This document shows, piece by piece, positions 41,385 to 51,451 of a DNA stretch of 64,000 nt. The translations under genes were made by a program, and so were the position numbers. This DNA is from CAZLHO01 sp964559455. GTDB taxonomy: Bacteria; Krumholzibacteriota; Krumholzibacteriia; LZORAL124-64-63. Numbering within the stretch: the stretch's first letter is position 1; each line of letters starts with the position of its first letter. The notes beneath the pieces were generated by a model. That model was given only the letters and a program-made list of their open reading frames with translations. It searched no databases and was not told the DNA's origin. Location of the stretch: contig CAZLHO010000007.1 of assembly GCA_964559455.1 (NCBI GenBank), positions 1-64,000 of the forward strand, in the 5' to 3' direction.

Positions 41385-41990
41385 ATGAAGCGAAACATCC
41401 TCCCGGCTCCCGCCGGGAACGTCCGCCCCAGCCGTCTGGCGAACCTGATTTCGCAGGTGGGCAGCCCGCCGGTCGTCATCGCCGCCGCGGTGATGCTGCT
41501 GGCCGGCCGTCTGGCCGAGAGCGGCGCCCGGGCGTGGGGCGGCGTGCACCTGGTCCTGGCCGTGGTCCTGCCCGCGATGGGACTGCTGCTGCTGCTGCTC
41601 AGGGGAAGAATCGCCGACCTGGAAATCGTTCGCCGCGATCAGCGTCTGCTGCCGCAGGCGATCTCCGCGGCCGGCGCCGGCGCCGGCGCGGTCGTACTCG
41701 TCCTGGGGGGCGCCCCGGAGCCCCTGCGCCACCTGGCGCTGGCCATCTGGTGGCTGTCGGCCGCCGTCCTGATCATCACCTTCTACTGGAAGATCAGCGT
41801 GCACAGCGCCGCGGCCGCCGCCGCCGCCACCATGGCCTGGCTGCTCTCGGGCTCCATCCTGCTGCCCGCCGCCGGCACGGGGCTGATCGCCTGGTCCCGG
41901 ATCCGTCAGCGCCGGCACACGCCGGCCCAGACCGTCGCCGGGGCCTTGCTGGGCTTCGGCGTCCTGCGCCTCGTCTTCGGCGGGGCCTGA
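41385..41990 (+). CDS. PAP2-like integral membrane protein with altered active site
   Basis: 201 aa with five or so hydrophobic segments. A PAP2-like arrangement is visible: RRDQRLLP in place of KxxxxxxRP, KISVHS in place of PSGH, and SRIRQRRHTPAQ, which fits SRxxxxxHxxx with Gln where Asp is expected. Divergent PAP2 proteins of this kind occur, but catalysis on lipid phosphates is uncertain here. The ATG at 41385 follows CCGGAG. It is divergent from the histidine kinase, with an AT-rich patch (about 41315-41335) between them that probably contains both promoters. Confidence 0.7.
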   Translation: MKRNILPAPAGNVRPSRLANLISQVGSPPVVIAAAVMLLAGRLAESGARAWGGVHLVLAVVLPAMGLLLLLLRGRIADLEIVRRDQRLLPQAISAAGAGAGAVVLVLGGAPEPLRHLALAIWWLSAAVLIITFYWKISVHSAAAAAAATMAWLLSGSILLPAAGTGLIAWSRIRQRRHTPAQTVAGALLGFGVLRLVFGGA

Positions 41991-42097
41991 TCGTCCGCCT
42001 GATCCCGCGACCTGCAACCACTCCCCCGGCTTTCCCGTAACACCTCCTGCCGCAACCGAAGACAACCCTCCGCAGGATTCTCGACAGGAGGCTCGAC

Positions 42098-42679
42098 ATG
42101 AGCGCCCGGATCACCATCGTCCTCGTCCTCGCCGCGTTGCTGGCCGTGGCCGCGCCCGCCGCCGCCTGGGAGCACCACGGCTACACCGACCGCCACGACA
42201 ACCACCTGGACCGCGCATCGCTGGAACTCGACGACGACGGCGTCCTGGTCGTGGAGCACCACCGCTACGACGACGTGCTCGAAATCTCGCCCGACGGCAC
42301 GATCGTCCTGAACGGCGATCGGCTCGAGCTGGACGCCGACGCCACCAAGCTGGCGAAGCGTTACCACCGGCTGGGCGTGAAGATCTGCGAACGGGCCGAG
42401 ATCATCGGCGAGAAGGGCGCGGCCCTGGGCGGCTATGGCGCCCTGGTCGCCGTCAAGGCCCTGAGCAAGGTCTTCGCCGAGTTCGGCGTCGACGACGACG
42501 ACGACCTGGACCGGCTCGACCGCATCGACATCGACACCGTCGACTTCGACCGGCTCGGGGACGAGATCGAGGAGGAGGCCGAGGTCATCGAGGAATGGGC
42601 CGACGAGATGGACGAGATCGCCGACGACCTCTCCGAGCGCTCCCGCGACCTGCGCCGGCTGCGCTGGTTCCGCTCATAG
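42098..42679 (+). CDS. Exported acidic protein, YggN/DUF2884-like
   Basis: 193 aa. The signal peptide (MSARITIVLVLAALLAVAAP..., cleavage near AAA-WE) is followed by a short beta segment with DGTIVLNGDRLELDADATKLAKRYH. That segment matches the sense of the YggN (DUF2884) family, where a bound-sugar or polymer role is unproven. The C-terminal third is highly acidic and helical (DDDDDLDRLDRIDIDTVDFDRL, EEEAEVIEEWADEMDEIADDL), probably a coiled coil. The ATG at 42098 sits behind ACAGGAGG. It is followed by a strong terminator, so it is a single-gene unit. Confidence 0.72.
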   Translation: MSARITIVLVLAALLAVAAPAAAWEHHGYTDRHDNHLDRASLELDDDGVLVVEHHRYDDVLEISPDGTIVLNGDRLELDADATKLAKRYHRLGVKICERAEIIGEKGAALGGYGALVAVKALSKVFAEFGVDDDDDLDRLDRIDIDTVDFDRLGDEIEEEAEVIEEWADEMDEIADDLSERSRDLRRLRWFRS

Positions 42680-42704
42680 ACAGGACCGCCGTACCGACAA
42701 GAAC

Positions 42705-42736
42705 GCCGCCCTCCGGATCTCCGGGGGGCGGCTTTT
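42705..42736 (+). terminator. Rho-independent terminator
   Basis: GCCGCCCTCCGG/CCGGGGGGCGGC (one G-T pair) with loop ATCT is followed by TTTT, 26 nt after the YggN-like stop. Confidence 0.88.
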
Positions 42737-42754
42737 CGCTCGGTGAAGCCGAGC

Positions 42755-43504
42755 TCAGACGTCCAGGCTGGGCACGTCCTCGCCCGTGTGCCTGGGATCG
42801 AGCCAGTAGCTCTGCTCGGGCGGCTCGACCCGGGGCGTCGTCAGCACCAGCGCCAGCAGCCCCCCGTAGAGCAGGGAGACGATGGCGACGGGGATCCACC
42901 GCGGAACGCCGCTGAGCAGGAGGATGCCCGGCTCGCCCATGGTCTCTCCCGGCGGGAAGAGGACGGCGCGGCCGAACCAGGCCAGCAGCAGGAAGATGAA
43001 GATGTACGAGTAGTTCCGCAGCAGGCGGGCCTTGATGGCCTGGGCCTTGGTGATCTTGAACTTGGGATGCAGCAGGTCCTCGGCCACCTGGTCGCCCCAG
43101 CGCGCGATGGGGCTGATCGGGTCCCGGCGCAGGATGGGACCGTAGAAGTTCTCCTCGATCATGCGCACCCGCGTGCGCCAGACGTCGAAGAAGCGGAAGC
43201 GGCGCGCCTCGTGCAGCAGGAAGACGAGGTTCGTGAACATGCCCGTGATCAGGGTCTCCTGGGCGAACCGGGGATTGCTGAAGCTGAAGGTGAGGATGGC
43301 GACGGTCGAGAGGATGGCCCAGTTCGTGGTCGTGTCCAGGCGAGTGCGCCAGGCCAGCGCCCGCGCGCTCTCGCCCCGGTAGAGGTGCACCAGGGCGGCG
43401 ACGTACTCCGCCCGCGCCAGGGGCTGACCCTCGTAGTCGGCCCGCGCCGTGGGGTCGGAATCGCCCGAGGCCGGGTAGTCGGTGTCGTGTCGGTCCTTGT
43501 TCAT
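42755..43504 (-). CDS. DUF2270 integral membrane protein
   Basis: 249 aa. The N-terminal YVAALVHLYRGESARALAWRTRLDTTTNW is the conserved DUF2270 entry. Two TM pairs follow (WAILSTVAILTFSFSN, ITGMFTNLVFLLHEARR and, later, YSYIFIFLLLAWFGRAVLF, RWIPVAIVSLLYGGLLALVL). A cytoplasmic loop between the pairs carries RVRMIEENFYGPIL and ARWGDQVAEDLL. The family has no known function. The start at 43504 is 39 nt downstream of the exonuclease stop, so the two probably share a transcript. Confidence 0.85.
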   Translation of the reverse strand: MNKDRHDTDYPASGDSDPTARADYEGQPLARAEYVAALVHLYRGESARALAWRTRLDTTTNWAILSTVAILTFSFSNPRFAQETLITGMFTNLVFLLHEARRFRFFDVWRTRVRMIEENFYGPILRRDPISPIARWGDQVAEDLLHPKFKITKAQAIKARLLRNYSYIFIFLLLAWFGRAVLFPPGETMGEPGILLLSGVPRWIPVAIVSLLYGGLLALVLTTPRVEPPEQSYWLDPRHTGEDVPSLDV

Positions 43505-43543
43505 GCGCCGATGCTAGCCCAGCCGGGGCCCTCGACGCAAGCG

Positions 43544-44326
43544 CTAGCCCTTGACCGGATAGCGCCCGGCCAGCGCCTCGCGCAGGATCGTCACGACGTC
43601 CGCCCCGAAATCCTTGCCCAGCATCCACCGCAGATAGTCGGGCGTCTCGACGGCCACCGATTCCAGCGGCCGGCCGCGGTGCTTGCCGAAGTTGAAGACG
43701 GGCCGGCCCTGGTCGTCCCAGGCGAACTTGCGCCCGACGTCGATGAAGCGGCCCTCGTCGGGGTTGCAGAAGCGGTGCAGCTCGTCGGGATCGCGGGGCA
43801 GGTCGGCGTAGTGCCCGACCTGGGCGTCGAGCACGTCCAGGGTCGCCTCGACGTCGGCCAGGGCCGAGTGGGCGCCCTCCAGCTCCCGGCCGCAGTAGAC
43901 GCGACAGGCCGCCGACAGGTCGCGGGGCTCCATGGTGTGGAAGATGCGGCAGGCGTCGAAATGGCGCCGGCCCGCGACCTCGAATTCGAAGCCGACCCGG
44001 CGCAGGTCCGTCACCAGCAGCGGCAGATCGAAGCGCACCGAGTTGTAGCCGGCCAGGTCGGCCCCGGCGAAGAGCTCCAGGATGCGGGGCGCCAGGCCGG
44101 CCAGGCGGGGGGCGTCGGCCACGTCCTCGTCGGTGATGTGATGCACGGCCGTGGCCTGCTCGGGGATCGGCATCTCGGGATTGACCAGGCTGCGGAAGGT
44201 CTCGCGCCGGCCGTCGGGATCCACGCGCACCACGGCGATCTCGACGATGCGGTCGACGGCGGGGTCGACGCCGGTGGTCTCCAGGTCGAAGGCGGCCAGC
44301 GGCCGCGTGAGCTCGAGGTTCTTCAT
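43544..44326 (-). CDS. DEDDh 3'-5' exonuclease (DnaQ/ExoX-like)
   Basis: 260 aa. The exonuclease core is clear: AAFDLETTGVDP (DxE), HHITDEDV, AGYNSVRFDLPLLV (second Asp) and HSALADVEATLDVL (His and Asp), giving the DEDDh set. The C-terminal FNFGKHRGRPLESVAVETPDYLRWMLG is the small ExoX-like C-terminal domain found in several DnaQ-like nucleases. It is not fused to a polymerase, so it may proofread or act in repair. The start at 44326 follows GGGAGG; the frame to 44413 runs through the ilvE terminator and is not coding. Translation begins about 40 nt after that terminator. Confidence 0.9.
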   Translation of the reverse strand: MKNLELTRPLAAFDLETTGVDPAVDRIVEIAVVRVDPDGRRETFRSLVNPEMPIPEQATAVHHITDEDVADAPRLAGLAPRILELFAGADLAGYNSVRFDLPLLVTDLRRVGFEFEVAGRRHFDACRIFHTMEPRDLSAACRVYCGRELEGAHSALADVEATLDVLDAQVGHYADLPRDPDELHRFCNPDEGRFIDVGRKFAWDDQGRPVFNFGKHRGRPLESVAVETPDYLRWMLGKDFGADVVTILREALAGRYPVKG

Positions 44327-44367
44327 GGAGCGGACCTCCCTGCCGGGCCGCCGGGGCGGCGGCGCCG

Positions 44368-44401
44368 AAAAAAAAAGGTCCCGGCCGCGGGGGCCGGGAC
44401 C
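44368..44401 (-). terminator. Rho-independent terminator after ilvE
   Basis: On the minus strand a perfect 10-bp stem GGTCCCGGCC/GGCCGGGACC is followed by nine T (44376-44368). It is the best textbook terminator in the window. Confidence 0.95.
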
Positions 44402-44413
44402 CGGGACCTTCAT

Positions 44414-45487
44414 CTAGGTGTACTGGAATTCCGGGATCTTGAAAACCCATTCCGGATGCAGCTCGCTGACGCCGGTGTGGATCCCGCAGAGCGACTCCCG
44501 CAGCTTGCGGGTGACCGGGCCCTCGCCGCCGTCGCCGATCACGTGGTCGGCGCCCTGGTAGTGCAGCGTGCCCACCGGGGTCACCACCGCGGCGGTGCCG
44601 CAGGCGAAGACCTCCTTCAGCACGCCGCTCTCGGCGTCGGCCATGATCCGGGCCACCAGCGGCGGCTCCTCGGTCCAGTTGAAGCCGAAGTCCCCGCAGA
44701 GGATGCCGATGGAGTCGCGGGTGACGCCGGGCAGGATCGTGTCGCCGATCGGCGCCGTGATGATGCGGTCCTCGTAGACGAAGGCGATGTTCATCGCCCC
44801 CATCTCCTCGATCATGGTCCTGGTGACGTCCAGCCAGACGATCTGGTCGAAGCCCTCTTCCCGGGCCCGCTTGATCGGCAGCAGCGCCGCGGCGTAGTTG
44901 CCGCCGGTCTTGGCCGAGCCGACGCCCCCGGGCGCCGAACGCACGCACTCCTCCTCGACCTTCAGCCGCAGCGGGTTGATGCCGCCGGCGAAGTACGAGC
45001 CCACCGGCCCGATGATGATGTAGAAGAGGTAGGTCTGCGAGGGCTGCACGCCCAGGCCGACGTGCGTGGCGATCATCGTCGGCCGGATGTAGAGGGCGTC
45101 GGGCGACTCGGGCACCCAGGCGCGGTCGAGGTCGATCAGCCGGTTCAGCGCCTCCATGAAGAGCGCCGGGTCGACCGGCGGCATGCACATCCGCAGGCAG
45201 GAGCGGTTGAAGCGGGCGATGTTCATGTCGGCCCGGAACATGTGCACCGAGCCGCCGCCGGGGGCGGCGTAGGCCTTCATGCCCTCGAAGATCTCCTGGC
45301 CGTAATGCAGGACCTTCGTGGCCGGATCCAGGGACAGCGGGCCGTAGGGGACGATGCGCGGATCCTGCCAGGCGCCGTCCTTGTATTCCATCATGAACAT
45401 ATGCGGCGTGAAGATGGCGCCGAATCCGTAGTTGCCGTCGGCGGGCGGCGCCGCGGGGTTGGGATTGCGCGTGATCTTGATCTCCAT
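44414..45487 (-). CDS. ilvE: Branched-chain amino acid aminotransferase
   Basis: 357 aa fold-type IV PLP enzyme that transaminates Leu, Ile and Val with 2-oxoglutarate. Key segments are HYGQEIFEGMKAY, RPTMIATHVGLGVQPS, and GSAKTGGNYAAALLPIKRA containing the PLP lysine. EEMGAMNIAFV and VFACGTAAVVTPVG follow. It is of the longer eukaryote-like class. The start is taken at ATG 45487 because AGGAGGGC lies 6 nt upstream; an in-frame ATG at 45508 (MSQQEGT) lacks such a site and would put this Shine-Dalgarno inside the gene. It is a single-gene unit closed by a strong terminator. Confidence 0.95.
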   Translation of the reverse strand: MEIKITRNPNPAAPPADGNYGFGAIFTPHMFMMEYKDGAWQDPRIVPYGPLSLDPATKVLHYGQEIFEGMKAYAAPGGGSVHMFRADMNIARFNRSCLRMCMPPVDPALFMEALNRLIDLDRAWVPESPDALYIRPTMIATHVGLGVQPSQTYLFYIIIGPVGSYFAGGINPLRLKVEEECVRSAPGGVGSAKTGGNYAAALLPIKRAREEGFDQIVWLDVTRTMIEEMGAMNIAFVYEDRIITAPIGDTILPGVTRDSIGILCGDFGFNWTEEPPLVARIMADAESGVLKEVFACGTAAVVTPVGTLHYQGADHVIGDGGEGPVTRKLRESLCGIHTGVSELHPEWVFKIPEFQYT

Positions 45488-45619
45488 CGTGCCCTCCTGT
45501 TGGGACATTACCGGGGCGTTCCCCGTGAGGACTGGGAGTCCGTGGCCGGGCGGGGGCGACCGTGCTCTATCCTGGTCAAACGGAGGGGGAAAATCAAGGT
45601 TTCGGGCGATTCCGGATGC

Positions 45620-46939
45620 TCAGGCCTCGCCGGCCATGGCCTTGGGCTTCTCCGGCGGCTCCTCGTCCACGCCCCGGGCCGACGCCCCCTCCGGGCGAGC
45701 CGACGCGCTGCCGGCGGGCGTGCGCAGGCGCGGCAGCAGGACGCGGCCGCCCAGGCCGGCGCCGATCTCGAAGACCCCGGCGGCGAAGAGCACCCGCGCC
45801 ACGCCCACGACACGAGCGAGCAGAGGGCCGGCCAGCACCGAGAGCAGGCTCATCGGGCCCAGCAGGGGATTGAGCCAGCCGAAGATCCGGCCGCGCCGCT
45901 CCGGCGGCGTCTCGCGCTGCAGGAAGGTGGTCAGGTTCACCTGCAGCCCGGTGCTGATCGCGCCGAAGGCGCCGAAGAGCAGGATCGCCCCGGCCAGGGT
46001 CCGGTTCAGCGTGAAGGCGATCAGCAGCAGGCCGTCCAGGGCCACCAGCCAGGTCACCGAGACCAGCGGCCGCGCGTTGTCGCGGCTCAGCCCCGCGGCC
46101 ACGGCGCCGACCAGGCCGCCCAGCCCGGCGGCGGCGAAGATGAAGCCCAGCTCGCCCTCCCCTCGGCCCAGCCCGTTCCTGATGAAGTCGAAGACCAGGG
46201 GCGGCTGCATCGCGGTGACCACGGTGACCACGGCCAGGAAGGCGACCGCGAAGCGTAGGCGGGGCTCGCGCCAGATCCAGACGGCGCCCCGGCCCGCCTC
46301 ACGCCACAACGAGGCCGGGCTCGTCGATCCGATCGGCGGCGGTTCGCTCGTTTCGTCGCTTTCGACATCCTCGGGAGGCAGGTAGCGGAAGCGGACGGAG
46401 ACCAGGATCAGCGCCGAGGCGAGGAAGGTGCCGGCGTCGGCGAGGAAGGCGGTGCGGACGCCCAGCGAGGCCACGATCAGGCCGCCGGCCGCCATGCCGA
46501 CCAGCAGGACCACGTTGGTCGTCAGCATCGCCAGGGCGTTGGTCTGCTGCAGGTGGCTGCGCGGCACGATCTCCGGCAGCAGCGTCAGGCGGGCCGGCCC
46601 GCTGAACTGCCTACCCACGGCCACGACCAGGGTCAGGGCGTAGACGCCGGCCAGGCTCGGCGCGAAGGGGATCAGGGCCACTGCGACGGCGCTGCCCAGA
46701 TCGCTCCAGACCATCACCGCCTTGCGCGAGCAGCGGTCCAGCAGGACGCCGACCGCCGGCCCCAGCAGGATGCCGGGCAGGATCTGCATCGCGGCCAGCA
46801 GGCCGAGGCTGGCCACGTCGCCGGTTCGATCCAGGACCAGGGAGAAGAGGGCGATGAGCACGATCTTGTCGCCGAGTCCCGAGACGAACATGGCCGACCA
46901 GACCGAGAGAAAGCTGCGATTGGCGAGAACGTCCTTCAC
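45620..46939 (-). CDS. MFS transporter (enterobactin-exporter-like, MFS_3 type)
   Basis: 439 aa with about twelve TM segments. The first loop MFVSGLGDKIVLIALFSLVL and the following AVGVLLDRCSRKAVMVWSDL contain the DRxxRK motif-A pattern of MFS exporters. A mid-protein charged loop (PPEDVESDETSEPPP) separates the halves, and the C-terminal tail is Pro/Ser-rich and cytoplasmic. Many MFS_3 members are drug or siderophore exporters, but there is no substrate clue here. GTG start at 46939 with GGAG upstream. It follows hflX by 27 nt and probably ends the ABC-F/hflX operon. Confidence 0.88.
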   Translation of the reverse strand: MKDVLANRSFLSVWSAMFVSGLGDKIVLIALFSLVLDRTGDVASLGLLAAMQILPGILLGPAVGVLLDRCSRKAVMVWSDLGSAVAVALIPFAPSLAGVYALTLVVAVGRQFSGPARLTLLPEIVPRSHLQQTNALAMLTTNVVLLVGMAAGGLIVASLGVRTAFLADAGTFLASALILVSVRFRYLPPEDVESDETSEPPPIGSTSPASLWREAGRGAVWIWREPRLRFAVAFLAVVTVVTAMQPPLVFDFIRNGLGRGEGELGFIFAAAGLGGLVGAVAAGLSRDNARPLVSVTWLVALDGLLLIAFTLNRTLAGAILLFGAFGAISTGLQVNLTTFLQRETPPERRGRIFGWLNPLLGPMSLLSVLAGPLLARVVGVARVLFAAGVFEIGAGLGGRVLLPRLRTPAGSASARPEGASARGVDEEPPEKPKAMAGEA

Positions 46940-46966
46940 GGGGCTCCGTCTCCCGCGATGCGGGGC

Positions 46967-48278
46967 TCATTCCTCCACGACGACAACGTCGGTCTCGCGG
47001 GCCAGCAGGCGCTGCAGCTCGTCCTCCCGCATGCGCACGTCGATGAGGCAGGCCTCGGCTCCGTGGTCGACGCCCAGGACGGCGCGGGTGCGGTGGAACA
47101 CGGCGACCAGATCCATCCGGTGCACCGGCAGGCGCAGCCGGTAGACCCTCTCGCGGGCCAGCAGGCGCCTCTCCAGGGCCGACCGTACTTCCCTGACGCC
47201 GTCTTCGGCAAGCGCGGAAATGAAAAGGGTTTCTCCATCGTCGCGTCCGAAGCGGTTCACGAAACGCTGCTGCAGTTCGGGCTCCAGGCGGTCCAGCTTG
47301 TTGAAGACCGTCAGGATCGGGCGCGCGTCGGGCACGATGTCGGCCAGCACGTCGTTCACCGCATCGATCCGGCGCTGCGGCTCGGGGTCGGAGGCGTCGA
47401 CGACGTGCACCAGCAGGTCGGCCTCGACGACCTCCTGCAGGGTCGTCCGGAAGCTCTCGACCAGGTGGTGGGGCAGCCGGCGGATGAAGCCGACGGTGTC
47501 GGTCAGCAGGAAGCGGCGCCGCTCGTCCAGCTCGACCCGTCGCGTGGTCGCGTCCAGGGTGGCGAAGAGCTTGTCCTCGACCAGCACCTCCGCCTCGGTC
47601 AGGGCGCGCATCAGGGTCGACTTGCCGGCGTTGGTGTAGCCGACCAGCGCGGCGGTGAAGACCTCCTGCCTGCGCTGGGCCCGCACCGCGCGCTGCCCGG
47701 CGATCGCCTCGAGCTCGCTCTTCAGGCGGGCGATGCGCTTGCCGACGAGCCGGCGGTCGGTCTCGAGCTGGGTCTCGCCGGGACCGCGCGTGCCGATGCC
47801 GCCGCCCTGGCGTTCCAGGTGGGACCAGAGCTTGCGCAGGCGGGGCATCATGTACTGCAGCTGGGCCAGTTCGACCTGCAGCCGGGCCTGCCGCGTCCGG
47901 GCGTGGCGCACGAAGATGTCCAGGATCAGCTCGGTGCGGTCGAGCACCGACACGCCGCGGCCCGCGGCCTGGTCCTCGGCGTTGAGCGCCTTCTCGACGT
48001 TGCGGGCCTGCGCGGGCGAGAGGTCGTTGTCGAAGACGACCAGACGGGCCTCTGTCCGCTCCACCAGTTCCTGCAGGTCCTCCAGCTTGCCCTTGCCCAG
48101 GAAGGTCGCGCCGTCGGGGCGGTCGCGGCGCTGCAGCACCGACCCCACCACCTCGCCGCCGGCGGTGTCGGTCAGCCGGCCCAGTTCGCCCAGGTCGGCG
48201 TCGCCGCCGCCGATCGCGCCGAAGCGTTCCGGCAGGTGCACGCCGACCAGGATCGTCCTCTGACGATCGACGACCTCG

Positions 48279-48301
<23 letters not shown>
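46967..48301 (-). CDS. hflX: Ribosome-associated GTPase HflX
   Basis: 444 aa. The N-terminal HflX domain includes GGGDADLGELGRLTDTAGGEV and GKGKLEDLQELVE. The middle coiled region is followed by GGIGTRGPGETQLETDRRL and the G domain: G1 GYTNAGKST, G3 DTVGFIRRLPHHLVESF and G4 NKLD. HflX dissociates stalled or heat-damaged ribosomes. The start at 48301 overlaps the ABC-F stop by 23 nt, with AAGGATGGC upstream. Pairing with an ABC-F protein suggests a shared role in rescuing stalled ribosomes; this is an inference. Confidence 0.95.
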
Positions 48302-50234
<1,933 letters not shown>

Positions 50235-50260
50235 GGCGTCGTCCGGCGTCGCGCCGCGGG

Positions 50261-50291
50261 AAAAAAGCCCCTCCCGCGGAGGGAAGGGGCT
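50261..50291 (-). terminator. Rho-independent terminator after the AraC gene
   Basis: On the minus strand AGCCCCT/AGGGGCT with an inner pairing is followed by TTTTTT (50266-50261), 23 nt after the regulator stop. Confidence 0.88.
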
Positions 50292-50313
50292 CGATTCGCG
50301 GCGGGAATCCGCC

Positions 50314-51222
50314 TCAGGATTCGGGGTGCGGACTCTTGCGGAATTTCAGCGGCGACACTCCGCAGCGCTCCTTGAAGGTGCGCGAGAAGTGGGCCAGGCT
50401 GTTGAAGCCGCAGAGCTTGGAGATCTCCTCGATGGAAAGGTCGAAGCGTCGCAGCAGCTTCTTGGCGTTGTTGACCCGGATCTGGATCAGGTAGTCGCTG
50501 AAGCTCATCCCCACCTCGTTGCGGAAGAGGTTGGAGAAGTAGCCGGGCGACAGCGAGACCATCTCGGCCATCAGGTCGCGGTTGACGGGCTGCCGGAAGT
50601 TCTTCAGCACGAAGCGGCAGGTGTACTCGGCGCGGTAGTCGTTGATCTCCGGCTTGGCGCTGATCTCCTTGCCGGCCTCCACGTTCTCGAGTCGGACCTC
50701 GGGCAGCGGCCCGGACCAGAGCGCCGCGTCCGCGGGCAGTGGCGCGATTCCGGGCTCCAGGTGCGCAGAGGCGCCGGCGGGAGCGGCGGCGGACTCGAGA
50801 TCGGCCGTCGCCTCGGCGTCGGCATCCTCGCCGTCCGGGCGGGACAGGAATTCGAGCACGTGCTGCGCCGACTTCTGCAGGTTCGAGCGCTGGGCCACCA
50901 GGGCCGGCACGTGCAACTGCTCCTGATAATGCTCGAGCATCGGCTTCAGCGAAGCGCCGCTCTCGGCGGCGTAGACGAAGATGAGTCCGGGGCGGTGGCG
51001 GCCGGCCCCGTTCTCTCCGGTGGCGAGCTCGTGGATCTGGATCTGCGGGCCGAACAGCGCCAGGCAGAGTTCCGTCGGGTTCTTCTCCGCCGCCGGGCAG
51101 AGGAAGAGGATCGTCCGCGACGACTCTCGGCGGGCAGCACCCGCGCCCCTACCGGGGCGCGACAGGAACTCCACTGCGAAGCCAGTCCATGCTTCCGTGA
51201 TCGGTTCCAGTCTTTGCTTCAC
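50314..51222 (-). CDS. AraC/XylS-family transcriptional regulator
   Basis: 302 aa. The two-HTH DNA-binding domain is at the C-terminus (about residues 195-297): NRDLMAEMVSLSPGYFSNLFR, GMSFSDYLIQIRVNNAKKLL and IEEISKLCGFNSLAHFSRTFKE. The N-terminal half (ESSRTILFLCPAAEKNPTELC..., GLIFVYAAESGASLKPMLEHY) does not look like the usual cupin sensor. It resembles a receiver- or GAF-like alpha/beta domain without the acidic pocket. A long acidic and Ala-rich linker (about 130-160) separates them. The GTG start at 51222 follows GAGGGGG. A very good promoter and a palindrome lie upstream, suggesting autoregulation. Targets are unknown; no nearby gene is an obvious one. Confidence 0.9.
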   Translation of the reverse strand: MKQRLEPITEAWTGFAVEFLSRPGRGAGAARRESSRTILFLCPAAEKNPTELCLALFGPQIQIHELATGENGAGRHRPGLIFVYAAESGASLKPMLEHYQEQLHVPALVAQRSNLQKSAQHVLEFLSRPDGEDADAEATADLESAAAPAGASAHLEPGIAPLPADAALWSGPLPEVRLENVEAGKEISAKPEINDYRAEYTCRFVLKNFRQPVNRDLMAEMVSLSPGYFSNLFRNEVGMSFSDYLIQIRVNNAKKLLRRFDLSIEEISKLCGFNSLAHFSRTFKERCGVSPLKFRKSPHPES

Positions 51223-51304
51223 GACTGTCCCCCTCGATTACGAAACGCTCCGTCGTATGCAAGTCCACAGCTGCGGTTCAGGGTAAAAAAGCACGAATTT
51301 AGAT

Positions 51305-51314
51305 ATCGTACGAT
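51305..51314. promoter_or_regulatory. Palindrome at the AraC promoter start site, possible operator
   Basis: ATCGTACGAT is a perfect 10-bp palindrome directly downstream of the -10 of the AraC gene promoter, at about +1. It may be a binding site for the AraC protein itself or another regulator. Confidence 0.5.
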
Positions 51315-51315
51315 G

Positions 51316-51344
51316 ATTATAGACGCACCATCAATGGCTAACAA
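51316..51344 (-). promoter_or_regulatory. Strong sigma70-type promoter for the AraC gene
   Basis: On the minus strand TTGTTA (51344-51339), exactly 17 nt, then a perfect TATAAT (51321-51316). It lies in a 230-bp AT-rich gap, about 90 nt upstream of the GTG at 51222. Confidence 0.85.
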
Positions 51345-51451
51345 GCACTTTTGTAGTGGTAACTCGCTGTGCATAAGCACAATAGGCGGCAGATGCCTGA
51401 ATGCCAACGAAATAGATGATCTCACCTGTAGACAATAAAAGATTCCCGGCC

